5,883 nucleotides of DNA from Chloroflexota bacterium (GCA_016200745.1 JACQEF010000338.1:1-5883), one strand, 5' to 3'. Positions 1 through 5,479 are shown, numbered from the stretch's first letter. Notes: generated by a model not told the origin, from the letters alone. Program-made: numbers and translations.

Positions 1-1032
1 AACGCCGACGCCCGGCGTGCGCGGCAGGATCCAGCGGCTCGCGTCATCGAGTTCGAGGCCGGCGAACGGATCGTCGGCCAGCAGCAGGCAGCCGTCGAGG
101 TCGATCCAGTCGGCGAGCGATGCGACGGCCGCCGACGCGGCGATCCCCAGCGACGTCTCCTCCATGCAGCCGAGGAACGTCCGGAACCCGAGCTCGCGGG
201 CGCGTTGGAGCATGGTCCGCGCGGGACCGATCCCGCCGCATTTGGCCAGCTTCACGTTGACGCCGGCGACAACCCCGACGAGGCCGTCGAGATCCTCCGG
301 CAGGACGCAACTCTCATCGGCGACGATCGGGAGGGCGGATCGGTCCTGGAGCTGCCGGAGCAGGTCCAGCCGTCGCGCGGGGAACGGCTGCTCGATCAGC
401 TCGACGCCCAGTCGCTCGAGATCGCCCAGGATCGCCAGGGCGCCGTCCAGGGTCCAGCCCGTGTTGGCGTCGACCCGGATCGGACCGTCGTAGACGGCCC
501 GGACGGCCTCGAGCGTGGCCAGGTCGCCTGGCCCGCCGACCTTGATCTTGAGCGCCGGGAACGCCGACGCCCGCTGCGCCCGCTGCGCGACGATCTCGGG
601 CGTGTCGATGCCGATGGTGAAATCGGTGGGCGGCAGGTCGGCCGGCAGGCCGAGGAGCTGATGCACGGGCACGCCTGAGACCTTGCCGGCCAGGTCGTGC
701 AACGCGATGTCCAGGGCGCACTTGGCCGCGCCGTGCCCGCGGATGACTCCGTCCATCGCCGCCGCGGCGGCAGCCAGCCCGTCCCGGGTCGGCTCGAAGT
801 CGCCGACCGCCTCGACCAGCGTCGGCAGCACGACGGCCATCGTCTGCGGCGTCTCGCCGTAATAGCGGTCCGGGTACCCCTCGCCCACCCCGACCAGCCC
901 GGGGAACCGGTCGTCGCGGAGCCCGACGATGACCGTGGTGATCTGGTGTCCGCCGCCGTGATCGCTCCGGGCGATGCGAAACGGGTCCCGCAGCGCCAGG
1001 TGGAGGACCTCCTGGTCCAGATGCCGGCTCAT
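1..1032 (-). CDS. dgcA: Enolase-superfamily racemase, dipeptide epimerase / N-acetyl-D-glutamate racemase type (3' end outside window)
   Basis: I see 344 codons from an ATG at 1032 running open to the window edge, so only the last few residues can be missing (family length about 320-370). The N-terminal capping domain (residues about 1-130) includes PFRIAR at 17-22. The barrel carries the full set of muconate-lactonising-subgroup residues: KIK (Lys162/Lys164), metal ligands Asp188 (DAN), Glu214 (EQP) and Asp239 (DES), and the second acid/base Lys261 in NVKLAK. A DLD motif at 311-313 matches the DxD that binds the substrate alpha-ammonium group in dipeptide epimerases. The family inverts the alpha-carbon of Ala-Glu-type dipeptides or N-acylated amino acids in the cytoplasm. 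The start overlaps the stop of the DUF1611/DgcN gene (ATGA, no Shine-Dalgarno), so translation is probably coupled. The partner gene favours N-acetyl-D-glutamate racemase (DgcA), whereas the DLD motif equally suits a peptidoglycan-dipeptide epimerase. The superfamily is certain, the substrate is not. Confidence 0.9.
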   Translation of the reverse strand, partial: MSRHLDQEVLHLALRDPFRIARSDHGGGHQITTVIVGLRDDRFPGLVGVGEGYPDRYYGETPQTMAVVLPTLVEAVGDFEPTRDGLAAAAAAMDGVIRGHGAAKCALDIALHDLAGKVSGVPVHQLLGLPADLPPTDFTIGIDTPEIVAQRAQRASAFPALKIKVGGPGDLATLEAVRAVYDGPIRVDANTGWTLDGALAILGDLERLGVELIEQPFPARRLDLLRQLQDRSALPIVADESCVLPEDLDGLVGVVAGVNVKLAKCGGIGPARTMLQRARELGFRTFLGCMEETSLGIAASAAVASLADWIDLDGCLLLADDPFAGLELDDASRWILPRTPGVGV

Positions 1033-2120
1033 GCCGGATCGACCCAGGGGAGGGCGTTGACGCCGTCGCGGATGGCGCGCCACAGCCGGTCGGCGCCGAA
1101 GCGGACCGGATCGTCCGCCGGCAGCCCGGTCTCGGCTTCGGTCGCCGCGATGATCCGGCGAGCCTCGGCGTCGTCGGGATAGAGCGACGTGTTGAGCGCG
1201 ACCGCCACGACCTTCGACGGGGCGATGAGGCCGGCGACCCGCTCGTGCAGGTCGATGTAGCCGGGCAACGAGGCGATCGGGAACGAGGCCTCCGGGAGGT
1301 GGTCGAAGTCGTGCTCGGCCAGCCCGGGCTTGTGGACCATGACCATCGCCTGCGGCGTGGAGCCGTGGATGAGCGCGAGGGTCACCGAGCTGTAGGCAGG
1401 ATGGTCCAGCGAGCCCTGGCCCTCGACGATCAGCCAGTCGGCGCGGGCCTCGCCTTCCTCGACCAGCCACTCGATCGTGCCCTGGGCGAAGTCGCTGATG
1501 ACGCGGTCGACTGCGACGCCCCAGCCGTCGATCATCATCCCGGTCTGGCCGGTCGGCACGAATGCCGCCCGGTCGCCGGCGGCCAGTGCCGACTTGCGCA
1601 GCTCCAGCGCAACCGACATCTTGCCGATCGCGCAGTCCGTCCCGACCGTCAGGATCACCTTCTTGCCGGGTCCGTGGCGGCGGCCCACGGCCGTTTCCAT
1701 CCGGTCCGGGGGTCGCCGGTAGTCGACGATCCGCGTCCCGCGCTTCGCGGCCGCGGCGGCGAACTCGGGGTCGTCCCCGACGAACATGTGCAGGCCCGAC
1801 AGCACGTCCAGGCCGGCGTCGATCGCGGCCAGGATCGTGGATCGCCAGGGGTCGGGCAGCCGGCCGCCGGTCGGCGCGCTCCCGATGAGCAGTGCGTCGG
1901 GCGGATCCTGTCGCGCCAGTACCTCCACCAGCGTGGCGACGATCGGGATGTCGTGGCCGGGCAGGTAGCTGGCCACGTTCTGGCCGGCTCGCGTCGAGTC
2001 GAGCACGGCGACCACGTCGTCGCGCGCATAGCGGATCACACCAAAGGCCGTCTTGGCGCTGTGCGGCGCGAACTGGCCCTCGGCCAGGATGACGAGGCGG
2101 CGGAGGCCGGATGGTCGCAT
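1029..2120 (-). CDS. dgcN: DUF1611 family P-loop protein, probable D-glutamate N-acetyltransferase DgcN
   Basis: The product is 363 aa, a normal length for DUF1611. The N-terminal Rossmann-like part (1-140) begins LVILAEG (9-15) with SAKTA at 21-25. The C-terminal P-loop-like domain shows GTDCAIGKMS at 160-169 (a Walker-A-like GxxxxGKM/S), a VPTGQTGMMI stretch at 188-197 and VEGQGSLDHPAYS at 232-244, all hallmark motifs of the family. In marine bacteria a DUF1611 member (DgcN) N-acetylates D-glutamate so that DgcA can racemise it to N-acetyl-L-glutamate; here a DgcA-like gene overlaps the stop codon by 4 bases, supporting the same role. That assignment is inference: many family members are annotated only as DUF1611 or NAD-dependent epimerase-like. 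The start fits the family N-terminus; no Shine-Dalgarno precedes it and a -10-like TAGACT lies 6 bases upstream, which points to a leaderless mRNA. Confidence 0.9.
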   Translation of the reverse strand: MRPSGLRRLVILAEGQFAPHSAKTAFGVIRYARDDVVAVLDSTRAGQNVASYLPGHDIPIVATLVEVLARQDPPDALLIGSAPTGGRLPDPWRSTILAAIDAGLDVLSGLHMFVGDDPEFAAAAAKRGTRIVDYRRPPDRMETAVGRRHGPGKKVILTVGTDCAIGKMSVALELRKSALAAGDRAAFVPTGQTGMMIDGWGVAVDRVISDFAQGTIEWLVEEGEARADWLIVEGQGSLDHPAYSSVTLALIHGSTPQAMVMVHKPGLAEHDFDHLPEASFPIASLPGYIDLHERVAGLIAPSKVVAVALNTSLYPDDAEARRIIAATEAETGLPADDPVRFGADRLWRAIRDGVNALPWVDPA

Positions 2121-2126
2121 CGGGGG

Positions 2127-2152
2127 AGTCTATCGAGACCGGCCCAGGTCAT
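2127..2152 (-). promoter_or_regulatory. Putative leaderless promoter of the dgcN-dgcA operon
   Basis: On the minus strand TAGACT (2132-2127, matching the TANNNT consensus) ends 6 bases before the A of the dgcN ATG, so transcription would begin at or next to the start codon. A weak -35 candidate, ATGACC (2152-2147), lies 14 bases further upstream, which is short. The absence of any purine-rich Shine-Dalgarno before the ATG supports the leaderless reading. Confidence 0.45.
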
Positions 2153-2224
2153 GGGCACGATCCCGCCGGACGGCCGCCTGGATAAGCCGGGTTCGTCATC
2201 GAGCTTGCCTCCGGAAAGGAACCG

Positions 2225-2250
2225 GCCGACCATGGAACGGCGAGGTCGGC
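2225..2250. repeat. Inverted repeat upstream of the Imm5-like gene
   Basis: Seven-base perfect arms, GCCGACC (2225-2231) and GGTCGGC (2244-2250), are separated by 12 bases. The repeat ends 54 bases before the Imm5-like start, in the 184-base gap divergent from dgcN. It could be an operator or a 5' leader hairpin. In such GC-rich DNA a chance repeat is also plausible. I found no convincing -35/-10 pair for the plus-strand gene here. Confidence 0.3.
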
Positions 2251-2304
2251 GGCGGACTCCGACGTTCGGCTCTTGGCGGACAGCGGAGCGAGGTGGCGTG
2301 CCTG

Positions 2305-2820
2305 ATGATCCTCCCCAAGATCCGGGATCCCCGGTTCATCACCGTGCATCGCGGCGGCAGCCTCCGAGAGGACGATCACCACCTCCTCGCGACCTGGGCA
2401 GCCGACTGTGCGCAGCACGTCCTCCACCACTTCGAGCACGCGCGACCCGAAGACGACCGCCCGCGACGCGCCATCGACCTCGGACGGGCCTGGGCACGCG
2501 GTGAGGTCCCGTGGGCGGTGGCCCGCACGGCCGCGGGCCATGCCAACGCCGCGGCCAGGGACCTGCGTGGGGCCGCCCGGCACGCGGCGTACGCCGCGGC
2601 CCAGGCCGCGGCGGTGGGCCATGTGGCGGCCCACGAGCTCGGCGCCGCAGCCTACGCGATCAGGGCGGCGCAGGCGGCCACGCCCCCGGACGGGCGGGAT
2701 GCGGCCGGCCGCCTGGAGTGCCGGTGGCAGCGTGCCCAGCTCCCCCGCGAGATTCGCGATCTCGTGCTCGACGATCAGCGGCTCCGCAACGAGCTGTGCT
2801 GGTTCGTGTTCGATTGCTGA
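2305..2820 (+). CDS. Imm5-like 'putative immunity protein' family
   Basis: The product is 171 aa, soluble, alanine-rich and predicted all-helical. It opens with DPRFITVHRGGSL (8-20), followed by LLATWAADCAQHVL (27-40), DRPRRAIDLGRAWARGE (51-67), then an Ala-rich helical stretch (71-126) including HVAAHELGAAAYA (106-118) and a WQR near 141-143. I recognise this pattern from the actinobacterial/Chloroflexota proteins annotated as putative immunity protein (Imm5-like domain). The fold is named from polymorphic-toxin immunity genes, but no toxin gene adjoins it here, so a role in toxin neutralisation is inference only. The frame is open far upstream. I chose ATG 2305 because the conserved domain starts within 8 residues; GAGG at 2289-2292 is a distant ribosome-binding candidate, and GTG 2293 is an alternative start. 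Confidence 0.8.
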   Translation: MILPKIRDPRFITVHRGGSLREDDHHLLATWAADCAQHVLHHFEHARPEDDRPRRAIDLGRAWARGEVPWAVARTAAGHANAAARDLRGAARHAAYAAAQAAAVGHVAAHELGAAAYAIRAAQAATPPDGRDAAGRLECRWQRAQLPREIRDLVLDDQRLRNELCWFVFDC

Positions 2821-3030
2821 CGCGCCGCTTCGGCCGCCGTGTCGGAAGCGGTCCATTGGGTGGATGCGGTGAGCCTGGTCCGGTCGGTGCGGAGGCGGCC
2901 CGTCCGCCGTGATCGCCACCGTGTGCCTCCACGCGGAATCGGCCGGCCCAGCCGTCGACCTCCGCGGCGATGCCAGGGCACTCGCTCGGGCGAGACCGTG
3001 GCGCCCACGGCACGGATCCCCGGAAGGTCG

Positions 3031-3062
3031 GCGGCCGAGCCTCGAGGGCTTGGCTCGGCCGC
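3031..3062. repeat. Perfect 11-bp hairpin with 10-base loop
   Basis: GCGGCCGAGCC (3031-3041) and GGCTCGGCCGC (3052-3062) are exact reverse complements around TCGAGGGCTT. It lies 210 bases past the Imm5-like stop. There is no T-run on either side, so it is not a canonical intrinsic terminator. It could stabilise a 3' end, act as a U-less terminator for either converging gene, or be part of a structured transcript. Confidence 0.6.
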
Positions 3063-3165
3063 ACGACCGGGGGGACGAGCAGATCGATCCTCCCCAGGAA
3101 GGGACCCTCGCCCGAGTTGCGGAGCGCGGAGCTGCTGCTCACACAGTCCGCAGCGAAATGTGTGC

Positions 3166-3180
3166 CGTTCCACGGGAACG
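3166..3180. repeat. 15-bp palindrome, 6-bp arms (CGTTCC-N3-GGAACG)
   Basis: This is a perfect inverted repeat with a 3-base centre, the geometry of a dimeric regulator site. It lies 2 bases from the ATGACG palindrome and has the same arm and spacer length. Function unknown. Confidence 0.5.
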
Positions 3181-3182
3181 TC

Positions 3183-3197
3183 ATGACGAGCCGTCAT
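3183..3197. repeat. 15-bp palindrome ATGACG-AGC-CGTCAT, copy 1
   Basis: Perfect 6-bp arms surround a 3-base centre. A second copy with only one centre base changed lies at 4237-4251, on the other side of the response regulator gene. This copy is about 80 bases beyond the regulator's stop codon. It may be a binding site for the regulator or another dimeric factor; I saw no third full copy in the window. Confidence 0.55.
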
Positions 3198-3198
3198 C

Positions 3199-3212
3199 GC
3201 GCCGCGCGGCGC
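3199..3212. repeat. 14-bp perfect palindrome of G/C bases
   Basis: GCGCCGC is followed directly by GCGGCGC with no spacer. It starts one base after the ATGACG palindrome. On its own it could be a product of base composition, but it forms part of a run of four closely spaced palindromes. Confidence 0.4.
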
Positions 3213-3232
3213 CGGTGCAGCGGCCACGTGAC

Positions 3233-3276
3233 GACCGGTCGTGGCGGCCCCGCCCGGCCCGGCCGCCCCGCCGGTC
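3233..3276 (-). terminator. Hairpin at the response regulator 3' end, possible U-less terminator
   Basis: Outer arms GACCGG (3233-3238) and CCGGTC (3271-3276) and inner arms GGCGGCC (3243-3249) and GGCCGCC (3261-3267) form a 13-bp stem. It has a 4/3-base internal loop and an 11-base apical loop. It overlaps the regulator's stop codon (3275-3277). No T-run follows on the minus strand, so termination is inferred from position and stem strength only. A 12-bp palindrome, ACGACCGGTCGT (3231-3242), offers an alternative fold. Confidence 0.4.
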
Positions 3277-4078
3277 AGTGGTCGGGCGGGTCGCCCGGCA
3301 TCGGCGCGCCGTCCCAGCCGCGGTTGGAGAAGGTCGGGATGAAGCGATAGCCGTGGCCCGGCACAGTGGCGATGAAGCGCGGGTGGCGGTAGTCGTTCTG
3401 GAGCTTGATCCGCAGGCTCCGGACGTGGCGGTCGACGATGTTGCTCTCGGCCACGAAGTCGGTCCCCCAGATCGCATCGAGGATCTCGTCGCGGCTGACC
3501 ACGCGGCCGCCGCGGCTGGCCAGCAGGTACAGCAGGCTCTGCTCGATTCCGCTCAGGTGGATGACCGAATCGCCGGCTCGCACCTCGCGGCTGACGATGT
3601 CGATCTCGATCTCGCCGAGGCGGATGGTCGGCACGATCGGGCGGTCGCTGCCGAACGCACGGCGGGTGATCACGATCGAGCGGGCCAGCAACTCCTCGGG
3701 CGAGAAGGGCACGGTCAGGATGTCGTCGACGCCCAGGTCGAAGGCGTGCAGCTTGGTCTTGAGGTCGCCACGGCGGGTCAGCCCGAGGGCCGGCGTGACG
3801 CTGCGGGCGAGCTTGTCCGAGGAGCCCAGCCGGCCGAGCAGGGCGGCGCTGTCCTGGTGGTCCATGTCGATGATCGTCATGTGCGGGTGCCACTCGCCGA
3901 GGATCGTCTCGGCCTCGGCCAGGCTGGTCGCCGAGCGGACCACGAACAGGCCGTGGTTGAGGGTCATCTCGATCAGGTCGACGACCAGCGCCCGGTCGTG
4001 CAGCACGAGGGCGCGCCGGCCGCCGTCCGGCGACGCCGGGCTGGGTGCCACAGGCATCCCCGTGTGCATGAGGTTCAC
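3275..4078 (-). CDS. OmpR/PhoB-type response regulator with degenerate receiver
   Basis: The product is 267 aa from GTG 4078. The receiver domain (about 22-140) has the probable phospho-acceptor Asp71 (TIIDMD) and Thr101 (LGLT). The usual acidic pair is reduced to His27-Asp28, and the invariant Lys before Pro-Phe is Val123 (TVPF). The winged-helix DNA-binding domain (about 150-250) is typical, with LSGIEQSLLYLLASRGG (175-191), VVSRDEILDAIWG (193-205), the recognition helix around 211-227 and the wing VPGHGYRF (239-246). It therefore binds DNA like OmpR/PhoB, but phosphorylation signalling may be altered or absent. No histidine kinase gene adjoins it. The start rests on GGAGGTGA at 4087-4094, 8 bases upstream; a longer GTG start at 4096 would lie inside that site, and ATG 4069 is a shorter option. 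It is divergent from three membrane-protein genes that it may regulate. Confidence 0.9.
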   Translation of the reverse strand: MNLMHTGMPVAPSPASPDGGRRALVLHDRALVVDLIEMTLNHGLFVVRSATSLAEAETILGEWHPHMTIIDMDHQDSAALLGRLGSSDKLARSVTPALGLTRRGDLKTKLHAFDLGVDDILTVPFSPEELLARSIVITRRAFGSDRPIVPTIRLGEIEIDIVSREVRAGDSVIHLSGIEQSLLYLLASRGGRVVSRDEILDAIWGTDFVAESNIVDRHVRSLRIKLQNDYRHPRFIATVPGHGYRFIPTFSNRGWDGAPMPGDPPDH

Positions 4079-4086
4079 CGCCCCAG

Positions 4087-4094
4087 TCACCTCC
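4087..4094 (-). promoter_or_regulatory. Strong Shine-Dalgarno fixing the regulator start
   Basis: The minus strand reads GGAGGTGA, fully complementary to the 16S 3' end, 8 bases before GTG 4078. It argues against the longest frame start (GTG 4096), whose first codons would overlap the ribosome-binding site. Confidence 0.6.
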
Positions 4095-4136
4095 ACACAC
4101 CAGACCCACGGCAGTCCGAACCGCGGGTCGTCGACG

Positions 4137-4165
4137 ATTCTACAACCTGGCGGGGCGCCTGCCGA
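4137..4165 (-). promoter_or_regulatory. Putative sigma-70-type promoter of the response regulator
   Basis: On the minus strand TCGGCA (4165-4160; 4 of 6 matches to TTGACA) and TAGAAT (4142-4137; 5 of 6 to TATAAT) are 17 bases apart. The expected transcription start is near 4130, giving a leader of about 50 bases before GTG 4078. A 10-bp palindrome, TCGTCGACGA (4128-4137), covers the end of the -10 box and the start site, a plausible operator position. Confidence 0.5.
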
Positions 4166-4236
4166 GGGTTCGGGGTGAAGGTGCGTGGCGCTTCGTCACC
4201 GGTTCCGTTCCTGGCTCGGTCGAGAGGGTGGCCGTG

Positions 4237-4251
4237 ATGACGGGCCGTCAT
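4237..4251. repeat. 15-bp palindrome ATGACG-GGC-CGTCAT, copy 2
   Basis: It differs from the 3183-3197 copy only at the first centre base. It sits in the 269-base region between the divergent regulator and YggT-like genes, 97 bases before the YggT-like ATG and upstream of the regulator's putative -35. This placement suits a shared operator for both transcription units. Confidence 0.55.
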
Positions 4252-4347
4252 GATGCGCCGCCACTCGCGCGGGACACTTCGGATGGCATTCCATGGGCTG
4301 CTCGTTAGCGCGCTTCCCCAGATGCCGAGGGAGAACAGGGAGAGACC

Positions 4348-4809
4348 ATGACCACCGAGCAAGTCGACCAGACGGTCGTCACCGAGGGACCTGCGTCCAG
4401 CGTCGGTCCGGAGCCCGCGCCGACGACCGCCGGCCCGGGACCGGTGCCGGCGGTCGCTCCGCGGCAGGCGGTCAGGACCGACTACCAGCGCACCACGACC
4501 AGCCCAGGCAGCTCCGAGATGATCCGTCGGGTCATCGTCTTCGTGTTCGGCCTGGTCCAGCTGCTGATCGGGCTGCGGATCGTCCTGCTGCTCCTCGACG
4601 CCCGAACCGGAAACGCGCTGGTGTCGGGCATCCTCGATGTCAGCAAGGTGTTCGTGGGGCCGTTCGAGGGGATCCTCAACACCAACGCCCTCACCTCGGG
4701 TGGTTCCACGCTCGACGTCGCGGCCGTCGTCGCCTTCGTCGGCTGGACGATCCTCGAGCTGATCGTGATCTGGGCCGTCGGGATCTTCCGGCGCGAGCCC
4801 GCCGCCTGA
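4348..4809 (+). CDS. YggT-like membrane protein
   Basis: The product is 153 aa. Residues 1-56 are a hydrophilic Pro/Thr/Ala-rich N-terminal tail, probably disordered and cytoplasmic. Two membrane segments follow, about 62-83 (VIVFVFGLVQLLIGLRIVLLLL) and about 122-146, joined by a loop with VGPFEGI at 103-109, which resembles the P-F-x-x-I loop of YggT proteins. It ends in IFRRE. YggT-family proteins are small inner-membrane proteins of poorly defined function, linked to osmotic or envelope physiology and cell division in various bacteria. The ribosome-binding site GGGAGAG (4338-4344) gives good spacing to ATG 4348. It is the first of three same-strand membrane-protein genes, 102 bases before the next. 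The family assignment is by motif and topology and is fairly secure; the role is not. Confidence 0.8.
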   Translation: MTTEQVDQTVVTEGPASSVGPEPAPTTAGPGPVPAVAPRQAVRTDYQRTTTSPGSSEMIRRVIVFVFGLVQLLIGLRIVLLLLDARTGNALVSGILDVSKVFVGPFEGILNTNALTSGGSTLDVAAVVAFVGWTILELIVIWAVGIFRREPAA

Positions 4810-4911
4810 CCCGATGGCCACCCCCTGGAGCCGCCGCTCGGGCCACTGATGTCCGGCGCGCTCAGTTGATCGCGTCCCCAACGAACAGCCCGCAGAAGAA
4901 GGATGGTACCC

Positions 4912-5181
4912 ATGGGGTTCATCGCCCGGATCGTCGTCGGCGCGATCGCCGGCTTCCTGGCAAGTCAGCTCGTGCGCGCGCGTGAAGGCCTGCTGATGAT
5001 GGTCTTGCTGGGCATCGTCGGCGCGCTCGTCGGCGGGTTCGTCGCCACGAGCGTGCTCAAGATCGGCTCGGTCAACGGGATCAACATCGAGAGCATCGTC
5101 ATCGCCACGCTCGGCGCCATCGCCGTCGTCTTCGTCGTGCACCTGGCGACCGGTTCGCGCGGGTTCCTTCCTCGGCGGTGA
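4912..5181 (+). CDS. GlsB/YeaQ/YmgE family stress-associated membrane protein
   Basis: The product is 89 aa, typical for the transglycosylase-associated (PF04226) family. There are three membrane helices, at about 3-20, 27-49 and 60-79. The signature GIVGALVGGF lies at 34-43 in helix 2, and the IARIVVGAIAGFLAS opening is characteristic. Members are abundant small integral membrane proteins, often induced by general, acid or envelope stress; the molecular activity is unproven. I start at ATG 4912 because GAAGGA (4898-4903) sits 8 bases upstream. The in-frame ATG 4903 would abut the ribosome-binding site and add only MVP. It lies in the same direction between two other small membrane-protein genes, consistent with one operon. 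Confidence 0.88.
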   Translation: MGFIARIVVGAIAGFLASQLVRAREGLLMMVLLGIVGALVGGFVATSVLKIGSVNGINIESIVIATLGAIAVVFVVHLATGSRGFLPRR

Positions 5182-5233
5182 GCGACGTGGACCTCGGGCA
5201 GGCTTCCGGGGATACCCAACGAGGGTCGCAGCG

Positions 5234-5479
5234 ATGACCGTCGCGGCCGCCGACCTGCGCAGCGGTCCGGCCAGGCTCGAGGACGAACAGGACGTCGAAC
5301 CGCGGCCACGACGCGACAGCATCGCGGCGGTCGGGCTCCTGGTCGGGATCTTCGGCGTCCTGTTCCTGCTGGCAGCTACGGTCGGCACGGCATCGCCGCG
5401 TGACTTGACGACCACCGCCGAGACACGATCCTCCGTGCCAGCGCAGGTCGAATGGGTGAACCTGTCTCCGCCCAGGTGA
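5234..5479 (+). CDS. Small single-pass membrane protein, unrecognised
   Basis: The product is 81 aa. A charged N-terminal part (1-28, with ARLEDEQDVEPRPRRD at 13-28) precedes one clear membrane helix (about 29-50, IAAVGLLVGIFGVLFLLAATVG). The tail is short and polar, rich in Thr and Ser. The positively charged PRPRR just before the helix predicts an N-inside, C-outside orientation. GAGGG at 5221-5225 is 8 bases before the ATG. Third-position GC is high through the helix and falls towards the C-terminus. It starts 52 bases after the GlsB-like stop and probably shares its transcript. I do not recognise the family; it could be a lineage-specific envelope protein. Confidence 0.6.
   Translation: MTVAAADLRSGPARLEDEQDVEPRPRRDSIAAVGLLVGIFGVLFLLAATVGTASPRDLTTTAETRSSVPAQVEWVNLSPPR

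Larger units (their letters stand above)
2821..3274. other. Gene-poor convergent gap rich in inverted repeats
   Basis: About 450 bases lie between the 3' ends of the Imm5-like gene and the response regulator. Reading frames cross it on both strands, but their products are Pro/Arg/Ser-rich, lack recognisable domains and have no good ribosome-binding sites. The best one is a minus-strand frame starting at 3184; it keeps fairly high GC3 to about 2905 and then reads antisense into the Imm5-like gene. The gap holds an 11-bp hairpin (3031-3062) and a cluster of palindromes (3166-3276), listed separately. Confidence 0.6.

Noticed and set aside
1245..2504. Plus-strand open frame of 419 codons opposite dgcN
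   Set aside because: It is a shadow of the well-supported DUF1611 gene; the composition is Arg/Gly/Asp-rich and it then runs out of frame through the Imm5-like gene.
2660..3184. Minus-strand frame starting in the ATGACG palindrome (174 codons)
   Set aside because: Third-position GC is fairly high at first, but there is no ribosome-binding site, no recognisable domain, a Pro/Ser/Arg-rich product and a 3' half antisense to the Imm5-like gene. It could be a decayed gene, but I cannot support it.
4069..4096. Alternative starts for the response regulator (GTG 4096, ATG 4069)
   Set aside because: GTG 4096 would overlap the GGAGGTGA ribosome-binding site; ATG 4069 is 17 bases from it, less favourable than GTG 4078 at 8 bases.
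2775..4109. Minus-strand frame of 444 codons over the regulator and the gap
   Set aside because: It is out of frame with the clear response regulator and gives Pro/Arg-rich sequence without domains.
2909..4237. Plus-strand frame of 442 codons through the gap and opposite the regulator
   Set aside because: Codon bias fades after about 30 codons and most of it is an antisense shadow of the response regulator.
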